A stretch of DNA of 64,000 nucleotides from Chaetomium olivaceum. Taxonomy: Eukaryota; Ascomycota; Sordariomycetes; Sordariales; Chaetomiaceae. Below are positions 20,988 to 33,519 of this stretch, piece after piece (the stretch's first letter is position 1; every line of letters begins with the position of its first letter). Under the pieces are notes generated by a model that saw only the letters and a list, made by a program, of their open reading frames with translations, was not told where the DNA came from and did no database searches. The position numbers and the translations under genes were made by a program. Location of the stretch: positions 1 through 64,000 of the forward strand of contig JAYWVB010000015.1 in NCBI GenBank assembly GCA_039881045.1, given 5' to 3'.

Positions 20988-23900
20988 ATGTGCACCGCCC
21001 AACCCAAGTCCGCCACGGACTACACCATCGGCTGGGTGTGCGCCCTCACCATCGAGAACATCGCCGCCACCGGCATGCTCGACCAGGTCCACCCCAACAC
21101 CATCAGCAAACCGGCCAACGACCCCAACAGCTACACGCTCGGATCCATTGGCGGGCACAACATCGCCATCGCCTGCATGCCCGAGGGGCAATACGGCACC
21201 AACAGCGCGGCCACGGTCGCCACCTGGATGGTGTCCACCTTCCCGCGCATCAAGTTCGGCCTGATGGTCGGGATTGGTGGTGGCGTCCCGCCCAAGGTGC
21301 GGCTGGGGGACGTGGTGGTCAGCCGGCCGGTGGGCCAGTTCCCGGGCGTGGTGCAGTGGGATATGGGGAAGGCGAAAGCGGGCGGCAGGTTTGAGCGCAC
21401 GGGCTCGCTGAACAACCCACCGACGGCGCTGCTGACGGCGCTGGGGAAGCTGAAGACGGATCATGAGATGGCGGGGACCAAGGTGCCGGAGTATTTGGGG
21501 GGGATGGTGCAGAAGTGGCCTAGGTTGTCGGGAGTACCTGCGGTCGGATGCGCTGGAGGATGTGCTGTTCAAGGCGGCGTACCCGCATGTGGAGGCGGAT
21601 GAGGAGGATGAGGAGGCTGAGGAGGAGGAGAGCGGGAACTGCCCGAACTGTTGTCGGACGATGACGGTAAAGAGGCAGCCGCGCGATGCGAAGGTGCATT
21701 ATGGGTTGATTGCGTCGGGCAATCAGGTGATTAAGGACGCGGTGCTGAGAAATCAGCTCAACAAGGACCTGGGCAAGGAGGTGTTGTGTGTGGAGATGGA
21801 GGCGGCGGGTGTTTGGTGAACAACTTCCCGTGTATCGTCATTCGGGGCATTTGTGACTATGCCGATTCGCACAAGAACAAGGACTGGCAGCGGCACGCCG
21901 CGGCCATGGCGGCGGGGTTGGCGAAGGAGCTGTTGCAGTATGTATCGCCGGCCGATGTCGACAAGGAGCCAACGGTCAAGGGTATCCTCGGGCAGGGTTA
22001 GTGCCAGTCGTTGCCTCCAATTCCAGTTCGTATATGGTGTCTAACAAAGGTATTAGTCCATGCCCTCGTGTCCGAAGTCAGTGCTAATGTCACGGAGATG
22101 AAATCAATGATGCAAACCGACGAGGATCAGAAAGTCCTGAACTGGCTTGCAGCGACCGATTACAGTCTGCTGCATGACAAGCACATCAAAACGCATCAAG
22201 AGGGAACAGGCCAATGGCTACTAGACCACGCCAAGTTTCAAAACTGGGTTGAGACAAAGGGTCGAACACTGTTTTGCCCGGGCATGCCTGGCGCGGGCAA
22301 AACAATCCTGGCAGCCCTGGTGATTGACAACCTTGGTTCTCGTTTCTCAGAGGACCCGTCCGTTGGAGTAGCCTATATATACTTCAACTTTTGGCAACAA
22401 GACGACCAGTCAGCGGAGGCTCTCTTTGCCAGTCTCCTTAAACAATTAACCCAACGCCAACCTCAAATGCCAAACAAGCTGAGGAAGCTCTTTGATCATC
22501 ATCAGAAAAAGGGGACGCGGCCGGCGTTGGATGAGATCTTAGATGTCCTTCACGCGGTCATTAGCGAGCTATCAAGAGTATTCGTCGTTGTTGACGCCGT
22601 GGACGAGTGCCCAACAGCAGGGAGTTGTCGGACGGCATTTTTGAAGGGACTCTGGAAACTCCAACAACACGGAGCAAAACGTCCTCGCCACCTCAAGGTC
22701 TATTCCGGAGATCACGGAGAGGTTTGACCCGGATACCTGGCTGCGAATAATTGCTAGGGACGAGGACGTGGCTAAGTTCGTGGACGCTCAGATCTCGCAA
22801 GGGCGCTCAGAATTGTTGAAAAGCATGCGAGCAGAGGTTACCGAACGGACTGTGACAGCCGCCAGCGGAATGCAAGTGCTTGTTAACCCAAAGTGATACA
22901 TCTCACATGTCAGCTAACCAGCCTTTTTTGGATAGGTTCCTTTTGGCAAGACTGGGCGTGGATTCGCTCATGGACGATAGATTGCCCAAGGACATCAAAA
23001 CCGCCTTGAGGGCCCTCCCCAGTGGTTTGAGTGCGTACCGCGTGGCGTATGAAGACGCCATGAAGAGGGTAGAACACCAGGGCCCCAAATCCACCAAAAT
23101 TCGCCAAAACTATCTTTTCGTGGATGGTGTGTACCAAGCGGCAGTTGACCCTCCCGGAGCTTCGCCATGCACTTGCTGTCGAGGTAGGTGACCCCCAACT
23201 TGACCTAGAGAACCTACCTCTGCCCCAGGATATCGGGTCTGTATGTGCTGGTCTGGTTACAGTTGACCAAGAGAGCGGTATTGTCTCGCTCGTCCATTAT
23301 ACGACGCAGGAGTACTTTCAGCAGACGCGGAATCAGTGGTTTCCCACGGCCGATGATGACATAGCCAGGGCCTGCACCACATACCTCTCTTTCGGGGTAT
23401 TTCAGACCGGGCCTTGTCTAAGAAATACTGATTTTGACGACCGGCTGCGGACGTATGAACTGTACGATTACGCCGCACGCTTTTGGGGCCATCATGCCCG
23501 GGAAGCCGGCAGCCAGGATCGCTCGATTTTGGAGTTTCTGCAGTCCGAAGCCAAGGCCGAAGCAACGAGCCAAGCACTCCTTGCAATCAAGAAAAGCGGT
23601 TGCTCATGGAGCACCACAGACGTCCCGGCGCGCATGACCGGGCTTCACTTGGCAGCATACTTCGGAGCCGAGAAGGCCGTGTCGGCTCTTGTTGGCAAAT
23701 ATGACCCGGACCCAGAAGACGGTCATAAACGGACGCCGTTGTCGTGGGCCGCGCAGAACGGGCATGAGGCTGTCGTGAGACTGTTGCTTGCCACCGGCGC
23801 AAACAAAACATTATCGGACAAGTCGGGTTTGACGCCTCTGTCGTGGGCCACCCGGGGCAACCATGAAGCCGTCGTGCAGTTACTGCTCGGTACCGTTGAC

Positions 23901-24591
23901 ACCGACCTCGAACCACCAAACAACTCAGATGTGCCGCAACCATCTACCGAGAAGGTGGAAAGGGCATTCGTGCCGTCTCCAATCGATGAGGGGCGTTCGT
24001 CTCGAGCCGGCGGATAACCAGAGCAAGACGAGTCTATGCAGCCCATGCCCTAAAACATGTTGTGTTCGAGATAGTCCCGATAGCAACGGACAAACCGCCC
24101 TGCATCGAGCTGCGGCGAAGGGCGATGAAGCCATGATCAAAGTCCTGTTGCGCCCGCTTGCCGACGAAATGAAGGACAAGGCAGGGCGGATCCCCCTCGC
24201 CGTTGCCCTCCACCATGGACACGAAGAAGCAGCTAAGTTGCTGGGGCGGTTTTTGAATGTCACAGATACACTCCTTTCTGAGCTTGCGGCGTCGAAGTTG
24301 TCAGACCTGGAGAGTCGTCTATTCAAAGCGGCCTCTACGGGGGACGTAGAAACGGCGCGACTCTTGATCTGGCTCGGGGTGGACCTGGAAGCGAAGGGTC
24401 ACAGTTTCTATACGGAATGGATGGGGACTGCCCTTCTAGAGGCCATAGTGCACCAGCAGCCGCAAGTCGTAAAGCTCCTGGTAGAGGCGGGAGCGGACAA
24501 AAACGCTTGTGACGTTACGAACAACTGGACAGCTCTCGAGTGGGCTCGAAGGTATAGATTGGAGGAAGATATTCTCGCAAAACTTTCATGA
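20988..24591 (+). pseudogene. Frame-broken NLR: PNP_UDP-NACHT-ankyrin
   Basis: An NLR-type receptor gene with a purine/uridine-phosphorylase-like head (VGIGGGVPPKVRLGDVVVSRP near 21270; CVEMEAAG near 21790). Next is a NACHT domain with Walker A GMPGAGKT (near 22290) and Walker B VFVVVDAVDEC (near 22580), then a winged-helix-like region. Ankyrin repeats follow (GHKRTPLSWAAQNGHEAVVR at 23723-23782; NGQTALHRAAAKGDEAM near 24100). NLRs of this build act in fungal allorecognition and immunity. The frame changes near 21530, 21810 (two extra bases), 22685, 23110 and 24005. A normal intron (21997-22056) explains only one further change. Four or more breaks suggest a decayed allele, although the domains themselves are well preserved, so recent loss or assembly error is possible. 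Confidence 0.8.
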
Positions 24592-25808
24592 GGATTGAGG
24601 GAGACATTCCTTTTTCTTCTCTTCTTTTTTTTTCTTCTCTCAGTAAAAAGTTTTTAGTAAGGCGCAACGCAACAAACATCTTCCTGATCATGTCCCTTTT
24701 TTATTTCTTCCGGCTTCATTATGCAATCTGACCTTTGTGCCAGGTTTCATCGAGGTCGGTTGAATTGCATGAACTCAAGGCCCGTGCCATTGCAGCCGGT
24801 CCCGTCCAGTCGGAATGGATGGCGAGCTTTGAGACCAATGCCGACGCAGAGCATCGCATCGTGCGTCTGCGGTTGGGTTTTCTTTTCCTGGTTGGTGGTG
24901 TTGCAGACGTAGCGAGGGAATCACGGCGGGAGGCGGGGCGGTGGCCCGGGGCAGGCAACAGGAACCTGCTCACCTGCTGTGGTAATTGATGATGAATGGT
25001 GAATGGTGGGTGCCGAGTTATGTTATTTGAAGGTTACCAACCTGGAAAGATTGGCCAAGCCGGCCCGAACAATGGAAAACCAAGCCCTGTTCAGACTGGG
25101 GGGCACATGCCGGCCCTCGTGGGACCCATGCAAACGCTATACCCAACTTGGCCAGCATGGGGATCTTCCCCCAAAGTACCAATCTACGGGCGTCCCGGAA
25201 GCCTGTCTTTTGGGGATTTCTTTCGGCTTGGAGTGGTTCAGTGGGGGCAGCTCAGTGGGCAAGCGCAGCAACCGGGAGTCATGGCGCCATCGCCTGGCAC
25301 CTGCGGTTACATGGCGGGACTCCGGTCATCAAATCTGGGCATACCCGAGAGACCGAGGAACCCTGAACTTTCATCCATGGATGTCGATTGGCCTTCAATT
25401 GGCCGGCCCGGTTGGCTCCCTGGCTGCATGCACACTTGGCTGCAACTCGAAGCACACTGTCCCCCCCCTCGGTGCCGTCCAGGTGCCGTCGCCCTGTTAG
25501 CTATAAAACTTTAAAATCCACTCTGCGCAGAATTCCCAACAACTGCTTTTCGCTAACCTTCTTTGCGCTCTTCCCCCGAATCAACGAAACGGAACGAAAC
25601 AACGATTGAACACGTCAGCCAATCTAAGGTAGCAAGCAGGGACGGCCAGGATACCGAATACACAGTAACTACAGACCACGGGTACTTTTGCACAAAACCG
25701 ACGAATCCCCTGGGCAGTCACCGCCAACCAACTTCCAACTTGTCCAACAAAATCAAAGTTCAACAAACCAACACCAACCAAACCAACAACTCAACACCGA
25801 TCGCCCAA
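24592..25808. other. Intergenic region and methyltransferase leader
   Basis: No gene supported. It starts with a T-rich stretch (TTTTTTTTTCTTCTCTC at about 24626-24642), possibly the NLR terminator region. It ends in an A/C-rich leader (ACCAACCAAACCAACAAC) before the ATG at 25809. Overlapping frames at 24996-25514 are low-complexity and conflict with each other. Confidence 0.4.
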
Positions 25809-27798
25809 ATGTCATCACCCGCCAACCCCACATCTCCGCCTCCCGTCCCCACGGACCCGGGTCCCGACCACGATGAGCCCCTGGTTGCCGACGACGTGGG
25901 TTTTCGCCCGAGTCGTGGCTTGCACAACCCCACTTTGCTAACATATGCCCGTCAATGTCTCAGAATCCGGATGCGCAGGACGACGATTCTACGTACGGGG
26001 TCAGTTTTGGGTGTGGGCATGCGGTTTGGGCCATTGTATCGTAGCTAACTTCTGTCCAGTCCCTAGCAAGTTCATCCACATCGCTCGCATCAAGCGTTAT
26101 GAGGTTCAGGCACGAGAATGGTCGCTCATACCATGGCTGGAAACCAGAAAGGGGTGAGAGCAGTTGCCCCTACAAACTCACAAATTACCGCATTGACTGA
26201 CCATGACCAGGATATATCTTGCCCAGTGACGAAGTGAGGAGAGCTCGAAAGCATTGATGCCATTGGCCGTGATACTAATCCTGTTTCCTCCGATAGCAAG
26301 AAAGCGACCGGTTAGGTGAGATAAATGCTTACCCTTTCATCTACTGCCGTCAGTGCTGACATCGTTCAGACATGCAACATCACATCTTCTACCTGACCCT
26401 CGACGGCGCGCTACACATCTGCCCCGCGGGGAAAGAAGGCGCGCCGCTAAAAAGAGTGCTGGATGCTGGGACGGGCACTGGAATCTGGGCAATGGACTTT
26501 GGTACGGCAGCCTCGGAGACGACGCCCTTTGTGATGCTTCCCCGCCTCGCTAACCAAACCAACCCCTCTTCCAGCCGACACGCACCCTGGCACCCATGTA
26601 AGCCTTTCTATGGTGCAATCCCAATGAGTCGACGAACAGCCAACACTCACAACCAACTGCAGGTCATCGGCCTTGACTTGAGCCCAATTCAGCCCGGCTT
26701 GTATGTCATCCCGTCCCGCTCGGGCCGCCCTCCCTTTTGCCAACTCAGACCCCCCGGTTAACCCCCATCCCTTCTGCAGCGTCCCCCCAAACCTTGCCTT
26801 CTACGTCGACGATCTCGAAGAAGACTGGGAGTTTAGCGAACCCTTTGATTTCATCTACGGCCGCATGCTGGCGGGCGCCTTTACCGACTGGCCACGATTC
26901 ATGCAGCGTTCATTTGAGTACTCCCCCCCCCCCTTTCCCCTTTCATCCATCACCCACCCCCTTTTTTCATACCCACCCCCCACACACGCCCCAAGACCCA
27001 AACCACCCATCAAAACTCCCTTCACCACCAACCCTCCCCCCACCAACCAACCCCCATTAACCTCCCCTGCCTCCCACACAGCAACCTCTCCCCCGGCGGC
27101 TGGCTCGAGCTGTGCGACATCACCTTCCCCACCCTATCCGACGACGGCACCCTGTCGCCCGACTCCCACCTGGCCCACTGGAACGACGATGTCATCCGCG
27201 CCGGCCACATGCTCGGCCACTCGATCGAGTGCGCCAAGCACTACCGCCAGCAGATGATCGATGCCGGGTTCGTCAACGTCCAGGCCAAGCTGTATAAGTG
27301 GCCCATCAATGCGTGGCCGAAGGATGTGCGGTATAAGGAGATTGGTGAGTTTTCTTTTTTCTTTTTTTTGGGGGGGGGGGGGAGGGGGGGCCTTTTTGGT
27401 GTTTGTTTTGGATTGGTGGTCGCTGGTTCGGAAGGGAATTGTTTTCCATTGGCTACCAAGGGGTCGCTTTGGCTGGGAAGTAATTGCTTTGGCTGGGGGT
27501 GATACGGATGACAGATGCTAACCAAAAGCGTTGGTGTAGGCATGTGGTCGGAGCACAACTTCTGCGGCGGCCTGTACGGGCTTAGCGTGGCGCTGTTCAC
27601 GCGCGCCCTGGGCTGGACGGCGGAGCAGTTAGAGGTATTCCTGGTAGGCGTGAGGAAGGACTTGAGGAATAGGCAGATCCATGCCTATTGGCCTATGTGA
27701 GTGCAGTTGGCGAGATAGTATGGAGTTGTGGGGTGCTAAGGCGGGCGTGCTAACCGAGTTGCTGCAGACATGTCGTGTATGGGCAGAAGCCCCAATGA
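25809..27798 (+). CDS. LaeA-like SAM-dependent methyltransferase
   Basis: Twelve exons in agreeing phases: 25809-25895, 25964-25999, 26060-26153, 26211-26233, 26297-26315, 26370-26501, 26575-26597, 26663-26700, 26780-26917, 27082-27344, 27540-27696 and 27768-27798. The product is 346 residues. Motif I of class I methyltransferases is VLDAGTGTGIWAMDFA. It is followed by VIGLDLSPIQP (motif II), DDLEEDWEF..PFDFIYGRML (motif IV region) and LSPGGWLELCDI. This is the TAM/Methyltransf_23 layout of LaeA-like fungal enzymes, some of which control secondary metabolism while others methylate small molecules. The N-terminal part (ENGRSYHGWK...LPSDEQESDRLDMQHH) is also typical. No biosynthetic cluster is next to it, so the substrate is unknown. 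The 19-23 nt exons make automatic prediction error-prone. Confidence 0.88.
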
Positions 27799-28376
27799 TG
27801 GCGGGCGAGCGGGCGTGATCCGCGTCAGGGGTTGTAGAGTGTATTAGGATCTCATGCTACCCTGGGAAAATGTTTTGAAGGTAAGGAAGCGTTTGGTTAT
27901 ATCTGTTACATGTTCAAGCGATATTCAAAGAGTTTCTTGCAAATAAAGCAATGTATCGGCGTCCCATTCCCAGGATTCACCTTCGACCAGCTAACTTCTG
28001 AGGTAATAATCAATAAGCAAACTACTAGCTAAGGTAGAGTACTGTTCGGCAAGGTTTGGAAACGGTATTTCGTTCAAAGGCATGGTTGAGGGCGATGCAG
28101 ACTACGGGCACTGGGCCTGCTGATAGAAAACTCTTGTAGAGATACCGGTAGCTAAGTTAAGTGCACAAGACGGCAGAATCTGGGTGGCCTCCCGCACGAT
28201 TTCACCGCCGAATGTGGCGCAAGGCTCCCTATCTTAGGGTATATAAGGTTCACCCAACTCCTGCATGACCCCTCATTTGTACATAGCCCACTTCAGTCCA
28301 ACATTGTGTCCTCATTCTACATCATCGAGACACATGCCAGTACCAGCACAAAACCAAACCATTCGACGAGTCCGTC
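27799..28376. other. Intergenic region with TATA box
   Basis: No gene supported. It contains the terminator side of the methyltransferase gene and the promoter of the HET gene, including TATATAAG at 28240-28247. Confidence 0.5.
28240..28247 (+). promoter_or_regulatory. Probable TATA box of the second HET gene
   Basis: TATATAAG lies about 130 nt before the ATG at 28377, a usual spacing for a fungal core promoter with a short leader. Confidence 0.5.
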
Positions 28377-29804
28377 ATGTCCTCGCCTACCCCGTCCAGT
28401 CCCAGTGCTTGGTTCGATTGCTCGGGCTCCGAGTCAGGTTCCGATGACTTCCTGTCCTTAGCTCCGCCCTCCGAATCCAGATTCAGACCTTTGTTCGATT
28501 ACTCCGACTTCAAGTTGGGTCCTGATGATATTCGGCTTTTACGCCCCATCCCGACCGATGGTCAGCTCAAATTCGAGCTACTCGCCGTGGCACGCTCCCA
28601 AGCGCCGTCGTATACGGCCATCTCGTACACATGGGGGGACGGAGTCGCGACGAAAGAGATTCTTTTGAATGATTCTCGGTTTGCCATTCGTTGGAATCTT
28701 TGGTCGTGTTTGGACAACTTGTCCATTGAAGCCGCGAGGCCCGACGTGCCGTGGGGCTACATATGGGTGGACGCCATTTGCATCAATCAAGCTGACAACT
28801 CCGAACGCCGCTCTCAAGTGCTTTCCATGGATCAAATATATAGGGGCGCTAGCTGCGTCTCTGTGTGGTTAGGCCCTCTGTCTGAATGCGCCACTCCCGC
28901 CTCGAGTAGCCATTACGCCTCTCAGGGTCGGGATTCCCCATCGGACCTTGGCCTAGAAAAGATGGTTGAGATACATGCTCTTCCACGGTCCCCAGTCGAC
29001 GACGAGGAAATGAGTAGGGGCGTTGCGACATTATCTAAGCAACGCTCTCACAATCTCCAAAACGGCCCGTTCCACCGTCCAACACCGGCCCAGAATGAAG
29101 AGAGCAATATCGTTGTAACAGCCCTCAAGGGACACTCTGCCACCACCCCACACGGCCCGCCCAGCCTTTCAACGTCGACGGACGCGGACCCGAGAAAAGT
29201 TAATATCATTGAAAAGGCACCGAAGGGCAATGACTGGACTCGCATCATCAAAGTTCTGACCAGCCATCGTTATTGGACTCGATTTTGGGTCATCCAAGAA
29301 TTCTCATTGGGGAGCAAGGTCGAGATATGCTTCAATGAGCAACGAATCGATTGGACCGAGTTCAAAGACCACCTATATGAGTATCAAATCACCCACAAGA
29401 TCGAAGAGGTAGCCGCACTTCCACTGCTCACTGCAAGGCACCCTGACCAGGACACCCCGTACTTGCAGCCTCTCCTGCACCTTCTTGTGCATTATCGTCG
29501 GTCAAGCTGCAGCAACCCTTTGGACAGAGTTTTTGCCTTGCTTGGGCTCCTCCCTCGTGACGAGCGTACAGCGCTAGAGGAATTCTTCCCCGACTATTCG
29601 CTAAGCCACAAGGAGGTTGTCATCATGACACTGAAACACCTCATGCTATTCCATCCGGGCGGAGTTGACCTCGACTCAGAGGAGGTATTTGTTGCTCTGG
29701 GAGTAACTTCCAAGCCAGACATGAAGAGTCTCTATGAAAGTGCAAAGGGACTACTGAACAGCGCCAAAGGCGATACCGTAACCCTAAGGTATCTGAGCAT
29801 GTGA
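28377..29804 (+). CDS. HET-domain protein, single exon
   Basis: One exon, 475 residues. HET-domain blocks run in order: YTAISYTWGDG (about residues 80-90), IWVDAICINQADNSER (about 124-139), QVLSMDQIYRGASCVSVWLG, and after a low-complexity insertion RYWTRFWVIQEF (about 300-311). The insertion of about 120 residues inside the domain is Ser/Pro-rich. HET proteins initiate vegetative-incompatibility cell death. No NLR or repeat domain follows; the C-terminus ends shortly after a helical region, so the protein may be shorter than many relatives. It is unlike the HET protein at 3147-5011 outside the core motifs, so the two are not a recent duplication. The frame is intact. Confidence 0.9.
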   Translation: MSSPTPSSPSAWFDCSGSESGSDDFLSLAPPSESRFRPLFDYSDFKLGPDDIRLLRPIPTDGQLKFELLAVARSQAPSYTAISYTWGDGVATKEILLNDSRFAIRWNLWSCLDNLSIEAARPDVPWGYIWVDAICINQADNSERRSQVLSMDQIYRGASCVSVWLGPLSECATPASSSHYASQGRDSPSDLGLEKMVEIHALPRSPVDDEEMSRGVATLSKQRSHNLQNGPFHRPTPAQNEESNIVVTALKGHSATTPHGPPSLSTSTDADPRKVNIIEKAPKGNDWTRIIKVLTSHRYWTRFWVIQEFSLGSKVEICFNEQRIDWTEFKDHLYEYQITHKIEEVAALPLLTARHPDQDTPYLQPLLHLLVHYRRSSCSNPLDRVFALLGLLPRDERTALEEFFPDYSLSHKEVVIMTLKHLMLFHPGGVDLDSEEVFVALGVTSKPDMKSLYESAKGLLNSAKGDTVTLRYLSM

Positions 29805-30413
29805 TGAACACTCCCCTACGCCCCCCGCTCGGGGTTTTGGACGGCGTCGACCCCCCTTCTTGTGGGACTTGCGGTTGCCCACGCAGGCCAAAAGCTCAAG
29901 GAGGCTCAAAGGAGTCATGAAAGCCTACTGCCTTACGTTTTAGGACAACCGCTCGGGCCAATATTCTACGGTGCGGTGCCACCGTGTTGTTGCCTGTTGC
30001 CTTGCGAGTTATGTCGGAGGTGGACTGGGATAGTTAAATGGTTTTTCATCTCGCTCTTGCCCCTGTGTTTCTCTAACTCCTTACCCTTTTTCTTTCTCTT
30101 GCCGTCGGTTTCTGTTGGTTGGTGTTGGATCGGCCGTGCTTATACTTTTTCGAAGCCGCGTACCAGACGTTCTGCTCCTATCTTGAGCTGGATGGATTAT
30201 GGTGGGACGTCATTATCAGAACCTGTATGATACATCCCTCTTATGCCTGGTCCCATTCCGAAAGAACTTCTTAAATAATATAATAAAAGCACTACCTTCT
30301 CAGCTTTCCACCTATCGTAACTGCGCATCTTGCATTCGACACTCTCAACCCAGTAGACAGCACGAGGTGGCTACCGCCCTACTCGTATATGTAACTTTAT
30401 CTCCCTCCGGATC
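29805..30413. other. Intergenic region
   Basis: About 600 nt between two convergent genes (HET on plus, membrane protein on minus), expected to hold both terminators. The open frame at 29862-30230 is hydrophobic but has no recognisable pattern. Confidence 0.4.
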
Positions 30414-31272
30414 TCACGTCGCGGCTTCATTGGACCGGACCGGCGCCGCACTTTGAGCAGCGGCAGATGGTTGCTCCTGCCGTAGAAGTTTGACAGTAAA
30501 CTCAAACGTCAGCTGGCCAGTCGGGAACCTCCAAGTGCTAAGATTCTGTCGCCATGAGGGATACCGGAAAGAAGACGAGCAGGATGAGACGAAGAGGGCC
30601 GCGTGAGCACATCTAGCAACTTGTCAACACAAACCCACAGCTCCCGGGCGCAAGACCTACCCAAGAAGAAACGCCAAAGTCAGATACGTCCATAGGAGGA
30701 TATGGAACTTGGCTGCCCACTGCTCGCATCTAAGCAATCTCTCATCGTCCTTCACACCACCACCGCCACCATATATACGGCACGGGTGGACTTGGAGAAG
30801 GCTGTCGGCGCCTTGAATGGATGACAACACCAAAAACATGGCTAAGCCACCATGTATTATCGCCGCTAGCAGCGCCGGCATCAGCACTCCGATCCGGCGG
30901 ACGCGCACCAAATTGGCGATAGCCCACAATGCTGAGAGGGTTCCCTGTTCACACCTTGTCAACTTCCCCGTCAGTGATATGGGGTGCATGGGGGGTATGG
31001 CATACAGCGAAGATAGTGGGGGAGACGTTGTCTCGGATTGCCCACATCAAGTAGTACACCTGCGGGCTGTAGTACTGGTCGATTACATAAACCGCGACTC
31101 CCAGGCTGATAACCAAGATTCCACCCAGCGCTGCCGCCCAGTGGCCGACGATCACGGCGCGTGGCACTGGTCGGGTTGGTGGCCTTGAATTTGATACATT
31201 TTGTGGTAGGAGCGGTGTCCGTTCACTTGCTGGCGTGCTGGCGGCGCGCTCCTGGTCTGGCTGGGGATCCAT
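30414..31272 (-). CDS. Small multi-pass membrane protein
   Basis: Three exons, 31272-31006, 30944-30661 and 30612-30414, give 249 residues. Introns are 61 and 48 nt. The second intron joins LTLAFLLG to CAHAALFV and so completes a membrane helix, which supports it; without it the protein would stop at LAFLLG. An N-terminal acidic dileucine-like motif (SERTPLLPQ) is a vacuolar or endosomal sorting signal type. Three to four membrane helices follow (VIVGHWAAALGGILVISLGV; IGVLMPALLAAIIHGGLAMF; FHILLWTYLTLAFL). The hydrophilic C-terminus has about 50 residues. Family not recognised. An upstream in-frame ATG at 31299 is a possible alternative start. Confidence 0.65.
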
Positions 31273-32562
31273 CGTGGACCAAAAATTACCTACGTACAAT
31301 AACTACGATGGGCGTTGATCGAGATGAAGAATGGGAAATTGCATTTGGTCTTGGTGGACGCGAGAAATTAGGCACCCACTTTCCCACTTCCATGTGTCAG
31401 CAAGATCCCAAAACTGGGCTTGCCAAGAGTCGATTCAGGGGTTCAATACGACGGGAGCTTCGCCGACGTGTTACAAAGCCTCTAGTTGTGGGCGAAACAA
31501 TACGGCGTCGGCACACTCAGGATGACCAAATCACATCCTTACCATCTCTGCCAATAATCAGGGTTGTGGCCGAGCACTTTTGTATCCTGCCTATCGGCAT
31601 GGATACCTAGAATCTGTATCTTTGTCCCGTTACCAGATCTATCCATCCTCCTTAACAAACAAGACATGAAACAGCGTCTATGGGACAACCGATTGTTGCA
31701 CCTCCCATTTGTCGGAGACGAGGGCTAACCGTGGTTAGTAATAGGGATATGGAGTGCAACGGTGCCGCACGCACTGGGTTTACCCAGAAGCTTTCCGCCC
31801 GGCAACGGGAGACTGCCCGTGCCAGCAGAATCGTCACTCGCAGACGAGAGGACTGGGACCTAACGGAGAAGGATACCGCCGCCGCCACCGCCACCACCTC
31901 CACTACCCTCGCCGTTGTCGCCGCCCCGGACACGGCTCTTATTATCGCTGCTGCCGCCGAAGCCGACTCCCCCGACTCCCTCGCGCCGCGCGCCGACCCA
32001 CCATCTTGGCCACAGCAAAGGGGGAAAATAAAGTAAGGTAGCTTATGCTTCAGGACTGAATCGATATGCTCTACAATAGTTTGCTACAGATTTGGCTCGG
32101 ATTCACGTTGTTCACTCATACCATATGACAGAAAAACTCAACGGTAACGGTATATCATGGATGAAGGGGGTGTAAACTACCTGCCTATGGACTCGCGATA
32201 CTAGGGTCACAATGTGTAGAATGAAAGTTGACTAAATACTGGGGAAGAAAGATATCTGCTGCGTTGTACCGTCCGTCCTAAATCGAGCCATTCGTACCAA
32301 TAGTGATGTCCGTCCCAAAGGTTACTGTCCATCCCAAGGCCTGGTTATTGAGGTTACTAGGTACATAACTTGACCTCGGGCATGGGACAAACTCCCAGTG
32401 GCCACGCAGACGTCTGTGTCCCGCTTTCTGATCTTTACCAGGAACCTGTTGGGTCCATCGCCAAGGGTCATCAGCGCCAGCTCTTTTTTTCCTTTTTAAA
32501 TGTTTTTTCGTGTGCCGTAGGCATTCTGCCATACTCCGGCGGGTTCCCATAACAGACCAAGC
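31273..32562. other. Intergenic region
   Basis: About 1.3 kb without a supported gene. A GC-rich alanine/threonine-type low-complexity stretch at 31875-31960 opens frames on both strands, which is typical of simple-sequence artefacts. Confidence 0.4.
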
Positions 32563-33340
32563 TTAAATATCGCGGCCTGGTCCGCTGCAATGTCTGTAAA
32601 TGTAACCTTCTTGTACACCACCAACAATTCTTAGGTCGACTAACAGCCGGTTCTGCGCCTCATACTGCGTCTCCAGCGCTGTGTAAGGTTTGCTTAATAT
32701 GTGCCAGTCGCAGCCGGCGGTCCCGTATATGCGGGGCGTGATGACTATCAGCAGACGGGTGATTTTAGTGACGTCGGCAGGGCTGAACCTGGTGAGGTCG
32801 AGCTCTGGAACGCGGAGTAGGGGCCCGGGTAGGCGTCGGCCACCGTCTGAGGGCTTGAACACAAACTCGAGGAGGTTGTAGCCGAGAGGCGTGGCCGGGA
32901 CGGTGACGAGAACAGCAGCCGGAGCCGGAGCCAAGGGCGGGACTGGGCGCGGGGGAGTAGAGACTTCTGTGGGGGAGGTTCCGGAGGTAATCATATTGGC
33001 TGTTCCCTACTTTCCCGAAGCTGCTAGCTTTTTTAATTCGTCCACGAGGGCTGACGGTGAGGGTGGCCGCAGAGGGGGGATTTCATTGAGTCACCTACAC
33101 GGTACACCCAAATTGTTGTAGTCCGGCACGTCGCTGAGGCGTACCCAGGGCACAAGGTCCTTGCTGGTAGAGCCCTCCACGACAATGGATGACGTGTGCA
33201 ATGGGGGGTCGTCGAGGCGCTTCGACGGCATGATCAGCGGATTCTCGCCGCTCACGCGCTTTGAGAGTTGGAAGCCAGCGACGAGGCGTGACGGCGAAAC
33301 ATGGGGAGCGGCGCGCGGTGCACATCGTTGGGTTTCTACC
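32563..33340 (-). CDS. Doubtful multi-exon gene, unrecognised
   Basis: Two minus-strand stretches look coding. One, around 33330-33110, reads RLVAGFQLSKRVSGENPL with KDLVPWVRLSDVPDYNNLG. The other, 32994-32563, is an open frame of 143 residues with VFKPSDGGRRLPGPLLRVP and ELDLTRFSPADVTKITRLL. A donor at about 33102 (gtgact) and an acceptor near 32975 could join them, but the phase choice is uncertain and no start codon was settled. It may be a decayed gene. No function is proposed. Confidence 0.3.
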
Positions 33341-33519
33341 GGGTGATACGGGCTTCAGCCAAGAAATGCAGTTGAAGGTGTATGAAGCAGGCATTGTATG
33401 CCGCCCAGTCTATTACACCAAACCCTACCCTCGGAGAGAGTATGTGGAGAGGAGGGTCACAACGCCATCTTCCGCCGATCTATACTAGCCCCAAACGCCT
33501 GCCTGAGCACAAATATCGA

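Noticed and set aside
24996..25514. Overlapping plus-strand frames of about 170 residues
   Set aside because: Two frames of similar length overlap in a GC-rich gene-free stretch and neither shows a domain.
31680..32036. 118-residue frame with Ala/Thr run
   Set aside because: Simple-sequence driven; frames are open in several registers.
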